This document shows positions 44,566-54,088 of a stretch of 64,000 nucleotides of DNA, one piece after another. The notes under the pieces are model-generated. The model had not been told where the DNA came from. It saw only the letters and a list, made by a program, of their open reading frames with translations, and searched no databases. A program made the position numbers and the translations under genes. Position 1 is the first letter of the stretch. Each line of letters begins with the position of its first letter. Origin of the DNA: an uncultured Clostridia bacterium (GTDB lineage: Bacteria > Bacillota > Clostridia > Christensenellales > UBA1242); contig CAKVLR010000001.1 in the NCBI GenBank assembly GCA_934757855.1, positions 1 through 64,000 of the forward strand. Direction: 5' to 3'.

Positions 44566-45693
44566 TTAACCCTTTAAATTTTGTATTTCTTGCTTCAAGG
44601 CTTTTATCGTATAATCAATATCTTGCATTGTGACAAATTCGCTAAAACTGAACCTAACATTACCTTGCATTTGCTCAGGAGTTAGTCCCATATTTGTGAG
44701 TACACGATTGCCTATGTGCTTGCTACTACAAGCCGAACCAGTGCTAACATATATACCGTATTTTTCTAACGAATGAAGTAACACTTCTCCCCTAACTCCA
44801 AAAAATGAAATACTCAAAATATTGTCTAATGTGATTGCATCTTTTGCATTTATTTGATATTCCAAATCAGTATTCGCGAGTTCATTTATAAAATGTTGTT
44901 TGAGCCTTCTCAAATATTCATTGCGTTTTTGTAAACCATTGTACATAATATCACTTGCCACGATGAAACCCATAATTCCAGCAGGATTTTCCGTACCAGA
45001 GCGCAAACCATTTTCTTGCCCACCGCCCAAAATTTGAGGTTTTAAGCGTACTTTGTTACTAAAATACAAGCAAGCCACACCCTTTGGTCCGTGAATTTTG
45101 TGCGAACTCATAGTATAAAGGTCGATTTTGTCACGCGACACATTTACACGCAATTTTCCATAGGCTTGTACTCCATCACTGTGTAGCAAGCAATTTGGGT
45201 TTTTGCCTTTCACAATTCGTGAAATTGCGCCCAAATCGTTGATTGCGCCCGTTTCATTGCTTGCGTGCATAATTGATACTAGGCATACATTTTCATTCAT
45301 TTGATTTTCTAAATCGGTAAGGTTTACAGTACTATCAGCATTGAGCGAAATATAGCCAATTTCATAACCTTGATTTTCCAAATTTTTGGCAGTTTCGTAA
45401 ATTGAAGGATGCTCGCCCGCCGAAATTAATATTTTTTTGTTTTTCTTGGCTAAGCCATTTAGGACTAAATTATTTGCTTCGGTAGCGCTACCAGTAAATA
45501 CCACTTTGCCGTTAGATTCGGCATTAAGTATGCGCAAAATTGATTTTCTTGCATTGTCTAAATCAAGTTTCACTTTTACGGCAGGCTGATACACGCTAGA
45601 AGGATTGAAAAAATTTTCCACACTATATTTTGCTACATACTCAGCCACCTCTTTGCGCGTTTGAGTAGTCGCGGAATTATCTAAATAAATCAT
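44566..45693 (-). CDS. Cysteine desulfurase (IscS/NifS-like), sulfur donor to ThiI
   Basis: The PLP enzyme takes sulfur from cysteine as a persulfide. The 375-residue product has MIYLDNSATTQTRKEV at the N-terminus and FTGSATEANNLVL near 67. HxSDGVQAYGK lies near 170, the PLP-binding Lys is in SSHKIHGPKG near 203, and the catalytic Cys loop is STGSACSSK near 320. It lies directly upstream of thiI, as in Bacillus (nifZ-thiI), so it is probably the dedicated partner for tRNA thiolation. Confidence 0.93.
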   Translation of the reverse strand: MIYLDNSATTQTRKEVAEYVAKYSVENFFNPSSVYQPAVKVKLDLDNARKSILRILNAESNGKVVFTGSATEANNLVLNGLAKKNKKILISAGEHPSIYETAKNLENQGYEIGYISLNADSTVNLTDLENQMNENVCLVSIMHASNETGAINDLGAISRIVKGKNPNCLLHSDGVQAYGKLRVNVSRDKIDLYTMSSHKIHGPKGVACLYFSNKVRLKPQILGGGQENGLRSGTENPAGIMGFIVASDIMYNGLQKRNEYLRRLKQHFINELANTDLEYQINAKDAITLDNILSISFFGVRGEVLLHSLEKYGIYVSTGSACSSKHIGNRVLTNMGLTPEQMQGNVRFSFSEFVTMQDIDYTIKALKQEIQNLKG

Positions 45694-45703
45694 TTTTCAC
45701 TCC

Positions 45704-48085
45704 TTATGCTCTTATTTTTGCTTGGTAAGTACTTTCCAATTTGCTCAAAATTTTATTAAATGCTTCGTTTACTTCTTCTTGTGTAAGGGTGGCGTCGTGT
45801 CGCCTAAATGTTAAGTTAAACGCAACACTCTTGTAACCACTAGCAACTTGTTCACCTTGATAAATATCAAATACTTCCACGCTTTCCAAAATTTCGCCCG
45901 CTGATTTGCGGATAGTTTCAATCATTCCGCCAACTAACACTTTTTCATCTACAACTACCGCCAAATCTCTATGAGATGCTGGAAATTTTGGTAGAGGTTT
46001 TACCTTTTTGTTCTTTTTCGCTGGTAATTCATTTAAGTTAACTTCAAAGTAATAGCAATCGTGGTTGATTTCAAAATTCTTCGTTACGCGAGGGTGAATT
46101 TTACCTATTAAACCAATCTTTTTATTCCCTATGCAAATATCTGCACAAATATTAGGGTGCATAAAACAAACATTGCTTGGCTTGTAAGTAAATGTAAGCC
46201 CATACTTGCTTGCAAGCATTTCCGTAATTGATTTTACCGCAAAGAAATCAACATTTTGCGCTGTTACATACGCTAAAATTTTGTTTTCAATAGGCAAATT
46301 ATCTTTTATATCTCTTACATTTTTGAAAATCTTACCGATTTCAAAAATCTGTACATCTTTGTTTTTACGGCTAGCGTTCAATTTGATAACATCTAACATA
46401 CTGCCGACCATTTGTGTACGCATTACGCTATAATCAAGGCTAAGCGGGTTCGCAATTTTTACGCAATCACGCAACTCGCTATTTTCCTCTATTAGTAGCC
46501 TATCTAACTCTAATGGAGAACGGAAACCATAAGTGCGTACTTGATGTGCGCCAGTGGCAAGCATATAATCAACTGTATTTCGTTCGGCTTGCAAAGCGGT
46601 ATTCATTCCACCGCTAATACTTGCTGTATTTTCACAATATGTAGGCATAATGTGTTCATAGCCATAAAATCTAATTATTTCCTCAATCAAATCAGCATCG
46701 CGTTCAATATCGGCACGAATTGCAGGGATACCACAAGTGAGAATATCACCATTTTGAGTAACAGAAATACCCAACCTTTCCAAAATATCAATCACAATGC
46801 TACTGTCAATCTCAATACCAAGAGTACGCTTAATTTCTATCAAAGGCAATTCAAGCGTGCGCAACTTGTCATTCAATTCGCCAACTTGAATAATATTTTG
46901 TGAAATTTCGCCAACTTTTAGTTCTTCAATTAACGACAAAGCACGATTAAGTCCTACTAATGCTGATATAGGTTGCACTCCCCTTTCGTACCTTGCGCTA
47001 GCATCAGAACGCAAGCCAAATTTTCTTGCGCTACGGCGAATATTTACTCTATCAAAAACAGCACTTTCAATCACGATATTTTGGGTGTTTTCATTAATAG
47101 AAAATTCTTTTCCACCCATAATACCAGCCAAACCTAACGGTTTTACAGTATCTGCAATAACGGTCATATCACTGGTTAAAGTGTATTCTTCATCATTTAA
47201 GCAAACTAATTTCTCGCCCTCTGTTGCATTGCGCACAACGATGTGATGATTGCTAATTTTATCGTAATCAAACGCGTGCAATGGTTGTCCCATTTCCCAC
47301 AAAACAAGGTTTGTAATATCTACAATGTTATTTTTAGGATTGATACCAACAAGTTTCAACTTGCGTTGTAACCATTTAGGCGAACTCTCAATCTTGACAT
47401 TTTTGACTACACAACCATAATAAATAGGACAATTTTGAGTGTCAACATCAATTTTTAAATCTTCATCAATTTCGTGTTGCGCAAAACTTGTTTTTGGCTC
47501 AATAAATTTACGATTTAGCGCAACAGCCAACTCTTTGGCTAGTCCAATTACACTTTGACAATCTGGTCTATTTGCAAGCACTTTTAAGTCATAAACCACA
47601 TCATCAAGACCTAAAAATTCAGCAATTTGTTGACCTTCGACAGCGCTCTCATCTAAAATCATTATTCCGTCAACAATAGCATTTGGGTAAACAGAATTAT
47701 CTATGCACAATTCCTCCCCAGAACAAAGCATACCTTGCGACTCCTCGCCACGCATATTTGTAGTCTTTATTTTTACCCCATTAGGCAAATCAGCCCCGTC
47801 AAGCGCGCAAGGAACCAAAGCCCCCTCAAATACATTTGTAGCAGCAGTCAAAATTTGCACAATTTCGCCGTTACCTATATCAATAGTACAAATTTGCAAG
47901 CGCTCCGCATTTGGGTGTCTTGCTAATTTAATAATACGCCCAATTTTTACGCGTTCCATACCTTTTGACAAGTCTTTTAAAGACTCAACTTCATAACCTA
48001 TGCTAATAAACTTTTTTGCGACTTCTTGCGGACTTACTCCCGCTAAATCTACAAAATCAGCCAACCATTTATAAGATACAATCAT
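45704..48085 (-). CDS. pheT: Phenylalanine-tRNA ligase beta subunit
   Basis: PheT with PheS charges tRNA-Phe and edits mischarged Tyr. The 793-residue product shows the N-terminal tRNA-binding OB domain (GRIIKLARHPNAERLQICTID near 48), the B1/B5 region with WEMGQPLHAFDYDKI near 260, and the editing B3/B4 domain. The catalytic-like core follows, and the C-terminal anticodon-binding FDX-ACB domain starts with LPKFPASHRDLAVVVDE near 700. It follows pheS by 10 nt under T-box control. Confidence 0.96.
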   Translation of the reverse strand: MIVSYKWLADFVDLAGVSPQEVAKKFISIGYEVESLKDLSKGMERVKIGRIIKLARHPNAERLQICTIDIGNGEIVQILTAATNVFEGALVPCALDGADLPNGVKIKTTNMRGEESQGMLCSGEELCIDNSVYPNAIVDGIMILDESAVEGQQIAEFLGLDDVVYDLKVLANRPDCQSVIGLAKELAVALNRKFIEPKTSFAQHEIDEDLKIDVDTQNCPIYYGCVVKNVKIESSPKWLQRKLKLVGINPKNNIVDITNLVLWEMGQPLHAFDYDKISNHHIVVRNATEGEKLVCLNDEEYTLTSDMTVIADTVKPLGLAGIMGGKEFSINENTQNIVIESAVFDRVNIRRSARKFGLRSDASARYERGVQPISALVGLNRALSLIEELKVGEISQNIIQVGELNDKLRTLELPLIEIKRTLGIEIDSSIVIDILERLGISVTQNGDILTCGIPAIRADIERDADLIEEIIRFYGYEHIMPTYCENTASISGGMNTALQAERNTVDYMLATGAHQVRTYGFRSPLELDRLLIEENSELRDCVKIANPLSLDYSVMRTQMVGSMLDVIKLNASRKNKDVQIFEIGKIFKNVRDIKDNLPIENKILAYVTAQNVDFFAVKSITEMLASKYGLTFTYKPSNVCFMHPNICADICIGNKKIGLIGKIHPRVTKNFEINHDCYYFEVNLNELPAKKNKKVKPLPKFPASHRDLAVVVDEKVLVGGMIETIRKSAGEILESVEVFDIYQGEQVASGYKSVAFNLTFRRHDATLTQEEVNEAFNKILSKLESTYQAKIRA

Positions 48086-48095
48086 TTTTTCTCTC

Positions 48096-49118
48096 CTATT
48101 TAACCTGCTTTAATAAATTTATGTCATTTTCGTATAAATCGCGCAAATCAGACACGCCGTACTTTATCATAGCGAGCCTATCAAGACCTATACCAACTGC
48201 AAAACCTTTGTAAATTTTGCTATCAATTCCAGACATTTCCAAAACTTTTGGGTGTACCATACCACCGCCTAAAAGTTCGATAAAACCAGTGTCTTTGCAC
48301 AATCCGCAACCCTTGCCACCACATTTTGGACAAGTTGCATCGGCTTCAATACTAGGCTCAGTAAATGGAAAATAACTTGGTCTTACACGCAACTCTGTCT
48401 TTTCACCTAACAAATATTTGACTACCCCTTCGAGAGTGCCTATCAAATCTGCCATAGTGACATTTTTATCTACTACTAAAATCTCCAACTGTCCAAAAAT
48501 TGGTGAGTGTGTAGCATCGACTTCATCAATTCGGTACGCATTACCTGTCGAAATCATTTTGATTGGAGGTTGTTTGCTCTCCATAGTGCGTACCTGCATT
48601 GCAGAAGTGTGAGTACGCAACACAATATCATTATCAATGTAAAAAGTATCTTGCATTTCGCGCGCTGGGTGTTCTTTTGGTACATTCAACGCCTCAAAAC
48701 AGTAGTAGTCTGTTTCAATATCGGGACCGTCTTTCAACTCAAATCCTCTCTCGATAAAGTAATCTACCAACTCTCTTTTAAGTAATTCAACAGGGTGCAT
48801 CGTGCCATAAGGTGCTGGCGCAACTGGAATAGTAACATCGACTTTTTCTTTTTCTAATTTTTTGTTTAAAATAGCATCTTCAATCGCTTGTTCCCTATCT
48901 TTTACCAACTTGGTCAATTTATCGCGCAAAATGTTTAACTGCTCCCCAACTTCGCGTTTTTTCTCGTTTGCAAGATTGCGCAAATTTTTCATCAACCCAG
49001 ATAACGCACCATTTTTACCCAAAAAAGTTGCACTAACTTGCACTAGTTCTTGCTTGTCGTTTACCTTGCTTACTCGATTTTCTGCATCGGTCAAAATGTC
49101 TTGTAATTCTTTATCCAT
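48096..49118 (-). CDS. pheS: Phenylalanine-tRNA ligase alpha subunit
   Basis: PheS is the catalytic class II subunit. The 340-residue product has an N-terminal coiled coil (about 1-90) that binds tRNA. GTMHPVELLKRELVDYFIERGF near 104 is motif 1 region, TGNAYRIDEVDATHSPIFGQLE near 197-218 is motif 2, and GGGMVHPKVL with GLDRLAMIKYG near 315 is motif 3. A zinc-finger-like CPKCGGKGCGLC lies near 268. It is first in the pheST operon. Confidence 0.96.
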   Translation of the reverse strand: MDKELQDILTDAENRVSKVNDKQELVQVSATFLGKNGALSGLMKNLRNLANEKKREVGEQLNILRDKLTKLVKDREQAIEDAILNKKLEKEKVDVTIPVAPAPYGTMHPVELLKRELVDYFIERGFELKDGPDIETDYYCFEALNVPKEHPAREMQDTFYIDNDIVLRTHTSAMQVRTMESKQPPIKMISTGNAYRIDEVDATHSPIFGQLEILVVDKNVTMADLIGTLEGVVKYLLGEKTELRVRPSYFPFTEPSIEADATCPKCGGKGCGLCKDTGFIELLGGGMVHPKVLEMSGIDSKIYKGFAVGIGLDRLAMIKYGVSDLRDLYENDINLLKQVK

Positions 49119-49137
49119 TATAAATCTCCTTTTTAAA

Positions 49138-49378
49138 ACAAAAAACTCCGCCTAAAATATTAGGACGAAGTTTTCTCCGTGGTACCACCTAAATTCCCTA
49201 AAAAAGGGCGCTTAATTTGCCGTAACGAGGCTTCTCGCCTTTGCCTACTGTATTTTTCAGCAAAAGTGCTAAAAAGTGAATTCGCCAAAGTACGACTCTT
49301 GAACTCTCAGCAAATGTTCAATTCTCTGTAAAGTGTAGTTTTTGGTTACTAGTCTTTCTCAACGCATCATATTTAGAT
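49138..49378 (-). promoter_or_regulatory. T-box riboswitch controlling pheST
   Basis: On the minus strand the leader contains the T-box core TGGTACCACG (49178-49187). Next comes a terminator hairpin (AAACTTCGTCCTAA / TTAGGCGGAGTTTTTT) ending just before pheS. A stem-I-like region upstream carries a GAATTC context that offers TTC (49278-49280) as a Phe specifier codon. Uncharged tRNA-Phe should favour the antiterminator. Confidence 0.9.
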
Positions 49379-49384
49379 AATTTT

Positions 49385-49414
49385 ATTATACTATAATTTG
49401 ATTGCATTGTCAAT
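49385..49414 (-). promoter_or_regulatory. Promoter of the T-box/pheST transcript
   Basis: On the minus strand TTGACA, 17-18 bp, TATAAT precedes the T-box leader. Confidence 0.85.
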
Positions 49415-49428
49415 GAATTTTGTCTAAA

Positions 49429-50103
49429 TTAACTAGGAATTAAGTTCATCATTTCATCTAGACTATCCGAATTTAAGTAAGTGTCAGGCACTTTGCCGAT
49501 AATGATTGATTCACAAACCAAAATCTGGCTATTTGTGGTGATATTTCGACTCGCAGTCGGTAAAACCATACTCACAGTTGCGATTACATTCATATAAATT
49601 CGGTGGTTTGTCTGGTTGATACCAGCACTTATAAATTCAGAAGAAAAAGTCGAAGAAATACTACCAATCGGTTGTACTTTAAATGAAACTTCTGGTCCTT
49701 TCCCTACAAAAATCGGTATGCCTGTTAAAGTACCAAACGGAATACCGATACCCTCACTTCCGTACAATTCTAAATTTTGCAAAGCGGTCTTGCCTATCTC
49801 TTTGCCTAAGCGGTTTATCAAGATTGATTGTACTTGCAAAGAGGTAATATTTCCGTCTGCATCGGTGTTAATTTGAATTATGTCATCATAAATATTTGTA
49901 TTGTTGATGACTGATTGAACGGCACTATTTACAGATTTTGTGGTTAAAGATTTGACTGTTGCTTCGCTTATCTCAATTATAACAGGGTTTACATAAAGAT
50001 TGAAAAACAAAAGTATCAATGTTAAAAAAACCACAAATATAGATAGGCTTATCCATAATTTTGCTCTAAGACTTCTTTTGCGCTCAAACTTACTTTTTCG
50101 CAT
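49429..50103 (-). CDS. yunB: Sporulation protein YunB
   Basis: YunB is a sigma-E-controlled protein needed for efficient sporulation, of unknown molecular role. The 224-residue product has a basic N-terminus, a membrane helix at about 15-38, and the family pattern. Visible blocks are YVNPVIIEISEATVKSLTTKSVN near 38, IGIPFGTLTGIPIFVGKGPEVSFKV near 116, and NQTNHRIYMNVIATVSMVLP near 164. No clear ribosome site precedes the ATG. It follows spoVAE by 31 nt on the same strand, so it may be co-expressed with the spoVA genes. Confidence 0.9.
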   Translation of the reverse strand: MRKSKFERKRSLRAKLWISLSIFVVFLTLILLFFNLYVNPVIIEISEATVKSLTTKSVNSAVQSVINNTNIYDDIIQINTDADGNITSLQVQSILINRLGKEIGKTALQNLELYGSEGIGIPFGTLTGIPIFVGKGPEVSFKVQPIGSISSTFSSEFISAGINQTNHRIYMNVIATVSMVLPTASRNITTNSQILVCESIIIGKVPDTYLNSDSLDEMMNLIPS

Positions 50104-50134
50104 ACATATTTATATGCAAAAATGCAGATTTAGT

Positions 50135-50503
50135 TTACTTTTTTGTCTTACTATTAAATATCAAACCAAACACATAGCCCGCCAAAATTGCTACCGCAAT
50201 TCCGCCCGCAGTTGCTGTTAAACCACCTGTAAAAATTCCCAAAACTCCCATAGAATGTCCTGCATCAATCGCTCCTCTTGCTAGGCTTGCGCCAAACCCC
50301 ACAATAGGCACTGAAATTCCAGCCCCAGCAAATTGTCTAATAGGCTCATACACGCCTATTGTTTCCAAAAACGCACCTATTAGCAAAAAAGAAACTAATA
50401 TACGCGCACTTGTCATTTTTGTGGTAATAACGAGAATTTGTCCAATCATACACACAAGCCCGCCGATTGCAAAGACTTTTAGATACATAATAGGGTCAAA
50501 CAT
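50135..50503 (-). CDS. spoVAE: Stage V sporulation protein AE (SpoVAEb-like)
   Basis: SpoVA proteins form the channel that imports calcium-dipicolinate into the forespore and releases it on germination. The 122-residue product has four hydrophobic segments and the family blocks FAIGGLVCMIGQILV near 10, ETIGVYEPIRQFAGAGISVPIVGFG near 48, and AIDAGHSMGVLGIFTGGL near 80. I chose the ATG at 50503 since GGAGG lies 8 nt upstream; it overlaps the spoVAD end by 8 nt. Confidence 0.92.
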   Translation of the reverse strand: MFDPIMYLKVFAIGGLVCMIGQILVITTKMTSARILVSFLLIGAFLETIGVYEPIRQFAGAGISVPIVGFGASLARGAIDAGHSMGVLGIFTGGLTATAGGIAVAILAGYVFGLIFNSKTKK

Positions 50504-51518
50504 TCTTTTTACCTCCACAATTAAATTCTACCGCGTGAGCAATGCAAGGAATACTATTGCCTTGCTGGCTGGAAACCGTACTCATAAGCGCGCCCGTTGC
50601 TACAAATAGCACTCGCCCCAACTCACCTTTTCTCATTCGGTCATAAACATAACTATTTAAAATACTAGCCCCACAACCGCAACCACTTCCTCCCATAAAA
50701 GTTTTTTGCGAATTTGTAAAAATCATTTGCCCGCAATCGCTATAATTGTTGCCGATTTTGTAGCCGTGATATTCCAGCAAATCAATTAGCACTTCACTGC
50801 CCAACTTCCCCAAATCGCCAGTCAAAATTAAATCGTAATCATCGGGCGTTGTATTTGTGTCATCAAAGTGCGATTTTATCGCAAAAAGTGCCGATGGCGC
50901 CATAGCGGGACCCATATTGTTTGCATCGCTAACACCCCAGTCAACCACTTTTCCAATAGTCGCACTTTCTATATAAATATCACTATTGCACTGTCCCAAA
51001 ATCGTACACCCCATTCCAGTGACCGTCCATTGAGAAGAAGGCGGGCGTTGCGTACCTAATTCTAGAGGGTAGCGAAATTGCTTTTCAGCACTACTAAAAT
51101 GACTACCTGTAGCGCAAGCAACATTTTGCGCAAAACCCGCATCAATAAAAGATGCACCCATAATTAGCGACTCAGCCATTGTGCTACACGCCCCAAAAAG
51201 CCCCACATAAGGCACCCCCAAAGTGCGCGCAGCGAAACTACTACTGATTATTTGATTCATCAAGTCACCAGCAAATAAAATATCAATATCACTCTCAGTT
51301 AGTTTTGCGCTGGCGATTGCTTCGGAAATTGCAAAATTAAGCATTTTGCTTTCAGCTTTTTCATAACTATCTTCACCAAATAAATCATCACTTAGCACTT
51401 TGTGAAAATATTTACCAAAATTACCTTCACCCTCTTTTGGACCCACTACCGAAAAATTGCCAATAACGCGCGGTTTATTTTTAAATATCAAAGTATGCTT
51501 GCCTATCCTATTTAACAT
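50496..51518 (-). CDS. spoVAD: Stage V sporulation protein AD
   Basis: SpoVAD is the dipicolinic-acid-binding, thiolase-fold component of the SpoVA complex. The 340-residue product has the family landmarks GLFGACSTMAESL near 125 and ATGSHFSSAEKQFRYPLELG near 153. QWTVTGMGCTILGQ lies near 182, GDLGKLGSEVLIDLL near 236, and SGCGCGASILNSYV near 292. It is preceded by spoVAC (9 nt gap) and overlaps spoVAE. Confidence 0.95.
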   Translation of the reverse strand: MLNRIGKHTLIFKNKPRVIGNFSVVGPKEGEGNFGKYFHKVLSDDLFGEDSYEKAESKMLNFAISEAIASAKLTESDIDILFAGDLMNQIISSSFAARTLGVPYVGLFGACSTMAESLIMGASFIDAGFAQNVACATGSHFSSAEKQFRYPLELGTQRPPSSQWTVTGMGCTILGQCNSDIYIESATIGKVVDWGVSDANNMGPAMAPSALFAIKSHFDDTNTTPDDYDLILTGDLGKLGSEVLIDLLEYHGYKIGNNYSDCGQMIFTNSQKTFMGGSGCGCGASILNSYVYDRMRKGELGRVLFVATGALMSTVSSQQGNSIPCIAHAVEFNCGGKKNV

Positions 51519-51527
51519 TTTTTACTC

Positions 51528-51974
51528 CTAAATAAACAAATAAATCAGCCCCGCAATGATAGATGCAACCGTTCCAGAAACAATTACAGGACCAGCGATG
51601 ATAAACATTTTTGCCATAAGTCCAAACACAAGCCCTTCACGCTTAAACTCAATCGCAGGGCTTGCAATCGAGTTACTAAAACCCGTTATCGGCACGATAC
51701 TTCCAGCACCAGCATATGCTCCAATTCGGTCATAAACCCCAATTCCAGTCAAAAACGAAGCCAGCACTATCAAAATTATCAATGCCCAGTTTGTCGCCTC
51801 CAAGGTAGGCATATAAGGGAAAATATAAAGGCACAAATCTTTTATTAATTCCCCAATACAACAAATTAGCCCCCCAACCCAAAATGCGTGAAAAAGTGTC
51901 GGCCATGGTTTGGTCTTTGGCATTTTAGCCTCAATATAGGCATTATATCTTTTATTTCGTTCTTGTTCGTTCAT
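51528..51974 (-). CDS. spoVAC: Stage V sporulation protein AC
   Basis: SpoVAC is the membrane component proposed to act as a mechanosensitive channel in spore germination. The 148-residue product starts with a soluble MNEQERNKRYNAYIEAKMPK segment followed by four helices. FHAFWVGGLICCIGELIKDL lies near 28, GVYDRIGAYAGAGSIVPITGF near 80, and NSIASPAIEFKREGLVFGL near 102. GGAGG precedes the ATG. It is the first gene of the spoVAC-VAD-VAE-yunB unit. Confidence 0.94.
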   Translation of the reverse strand: MNEQERNKRYNAYIEAKMPKTKPWPTLFHAFWVGGLICCIGELIKDLCLYIFPYMPTLEATNWALIILIVLASFLTGIGVYDRIGAYAGAGSIVPITGFSNSIASPAIEFKREGLVFGLMAKMFIIAGPVIVSGTVASIIAGLIYLFI

Positions 51975-52103
51975 TTTAGCCTCCTCTTTTATGCAATTTT
52001 AGCCAAATTTTCAAAAAACAAACTAAAATTTTGATTTTGCATAAATATTTTGCGAGAAATAAAACAAACTAACCTTGAAAATTTTATTTCGAGGTGAAAA
52101 TTT

Positions 52104-53984
52104 ATGAAAAAAATACTAGCTCTATCTCTTACTTTTGCCCTTGCTTCTGCCTTTGTAGGTATTAGTGATGGAATTAAGACAAATTCGCAAAATGCTTTGC
52201 GTGACCAAATTGATGAATTGCATATTTTAGCAAGTACAGTGGAAACAAACGACAAAGAATTAGCAATTAATGATGAATACACTATCAACAAGGCTAACGA
52301 CTACCGTATTTTACCACGCAATATTGACACTTATCGTGAAGAAACAAACCAAAATCAAGTGCGTAACAATACAAACAATAATGCTGTTGTAAATAATCAA
52401 ACAAACACAAATCAAACGACAAACAACACAAATAGCAATCTAAATACGCAAAATGGTACAAATGCCGTGCAGAATATTAACAACGCTAATGGTACAAATA
52501 GAGTAGCGAACCAAACTTCATCATTAAATAATGGAGTGAACAACGGGACTACGACTAATCTAAATGGTGTAAGCAATACAAATAGTATCAATCAAAACGG
52601 CACAAACAACCTTTCATACAACAATCAAGGTACTTCGCCATATGGTATCAACAATGCAAATTCTGGTGTATTACCAAATCAAGGCAATGGTAACAAGACC
52701 GTTGATGGTGTGATTGCAAACAACAATACTAACAATCTTGATAGTATGGTGCGTACAAACAATATCGACACTTACAAAAATAATGCAAATACAAATATTG
52801 ACGGTAATGTTTACAACAACAATGGCGGTCTGGTGAATAATGGCGCAAATAATATTGCAAACAACACAAATAATGGAGTTGTTTCAAATGTGCCAAACGC
52901 AAACAATACATTAAACAACAATACACAAAACACCACTACTCCAAGCACAACTGACACTAACCGCAATATAGTAGTTGATGACACTGTAAAAAACAACACA
53001 ACTGACACCGTTGACAACAACAAAAACACTACAAACAACACAACAACTACCGACACTACAAAGAACGACACCACAAATCAAGCCACAAATGATACTACAA
53101 AAAGCACAACTGACATTACTCAAAACTTTGTATTAGATATGGCAACTATTCAACAAGATATTGCTGACCTAAACGACAGAATTTCTGCGCAAAATGAAGA
53201 AATGAACCAAAATATGGAACTTGCCCGTGCAAATATGGCTAAACTTTTAGATAATTCGGTAACTTTGGAACAAGCAAAAATCAAATTAATCAATGGTTAT
53301 TCGCACACTTTACAATGTATGACTCAAAAACTCGCACAAAACCACTTTGACCTAATGCACAGCGCAGGTATGTTGGCTCTTGTACAAAGCACAGAAGGAA
53401 ATAATGCCGACCTAAGTCCTATTTATTTGGAAATCAAAGGCACTTTGCTTAGCCGTGAAATCTATTTTGATTGCGCAAACGATGCTCTCAAAGCAATAAA
53501 TGGTGTGTTTGGTGATACAAAAGATGTTTCAACTTTGGAATTAAATAAAAACAACACAAAACCAACTGAAACAACAAATAATGCAAAAAATACAACTAAA
53601 ACTACTATCCCATCAAAAACAACCACTCAAAACGATAAAGTAGTTACTCAAAACGAAATTTCACAAAATAAAAGTACTTTTGAGCAAAAACCTACTATCA
53701 ATAACGATGGAGTGACCAAAGAACGTGTAACAAACGGTGTTGATATCAATAATGCAGGCATACACGCTCGCACTTTGGAAAATAGAAATATGGATAGACC
53801 AGTCGTAAATGTTCGTGGACCTGTGAAAAATCAAGCCAAAATGACTACTCCAAACCCTGACCTTGCTGAGAAACAAACTATCAACTCACCTAAGGCTCGC
53901 CTAGATAATTCAAAGCAAGAAAGTCAAAATGTGGGCTTCGGTAAAACAAATACAAATTCAATTATATCTAGCGGACAATTTTAG
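52104..53984 (+). CDS. Secreted Asn/Thr-rich low-complexity protein with helical C-terminal domain
   Basis: I do not recognise this protein. The 626-residue product has a signal peptide (MKKILALSLTFALASAFVG). A short helical segment follows (about 28-75), then an Asn/Thr-rich low-complexity region of about 260 residues (80-340). Residues about 345-480 look folded and helical (DIADLNDRISAQNEEMNQNM; QCMTQKLAQNHFDLMHSAGM). A second low-complexity tail ends the protein. It is divergent from spoVAC and lies among sporulation genes, so a spore-surface or cell-surface role is possible but unproven. GAGGTG lies about 7 nt before the ATG. A terminator follows. Confidence 0.8.
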   Translation: MKKILALSLTFALASAFVGISDGIKTNSQNALRDQIDELHILASTVETNDKELAINDEYTINKANDYRILPRNIDTYREETNQNQVRNNTNNNAVVNNQTNTNQTTNNTNSNLNTQNGTNAVQNINNANGTNRVANQTSSLNNGVNNGTTTNLNGVSNTNSINQNGTNNLSYNNQGTSPYGINNANSGVLPNQGNGNKTVDGVIANNNTNNLDSMVRTNNIDTYKNNANTNIDGNVYNNNGGLVNNGANNIANNTNNGVVSNVPNANNTLNNNTQNTTTPSTTDTNRNIVVDDTVKNNTTDTVDNNKNTTNNTTTTDTTKNDTTNQATNDTTKSTTDITQNFVLDMATIQQDIADLNDRISAQNEEMNQNMELARANMAKLLDNSVTLEQAKIKLINGYSHTLQCMTQKLAQNHFDLMHSAGMLALVQSTEGNNADLSPIYLEIKGTLLSREIYFDCANDALKAINGVFGDTKDVSTLELNKNNTKPTETTNNAKNTTKTTIPSKTTTQNDKVVTQNEISQNKSTFEQKPTINNDGVTKERVTNGVDINNAGIHARTLENRNMDRPVVNVRGPVKNQAKMTTPNPDLAEKQTINSPKARLDNSKQESQNVGFGKTNTNSIISSGQF

Positions 53985-53998
53985 TTGCTTGCAAAAAT

Positions 53999-54035
53999 AA
54001 AAACAGTGTAGATTAAGTTCTATACTGTTTTTATT
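53999..54035. terminator. Bidirectional terminator after the Asn-rich gene
   Basis: AAAACAGTGTAG / CTATACTGTTTT with flanking A and T runs lies between convergent genes. Confidence 0.82.
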
Positions 54036-54088
54036 TAATTTTGCTTATTTATTGCTACATCTATGCTTTAAACCACAATTTATAAAAT

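Noticed and set aside
52350..53120. Possible CRISPR or tandem DNA repeat in the Asn-rich region
   Set aside because: The repetition is of AAC/AAT codons without regular spacers or a fixed period; it is low-complexity coding sequence.
52811..53123. Cys/Val-rich frames antisense to the Asn-rich protein
   Set aside because: They are the complement of Asn/Thr codons (GTT, TGT) and therefore artificial.
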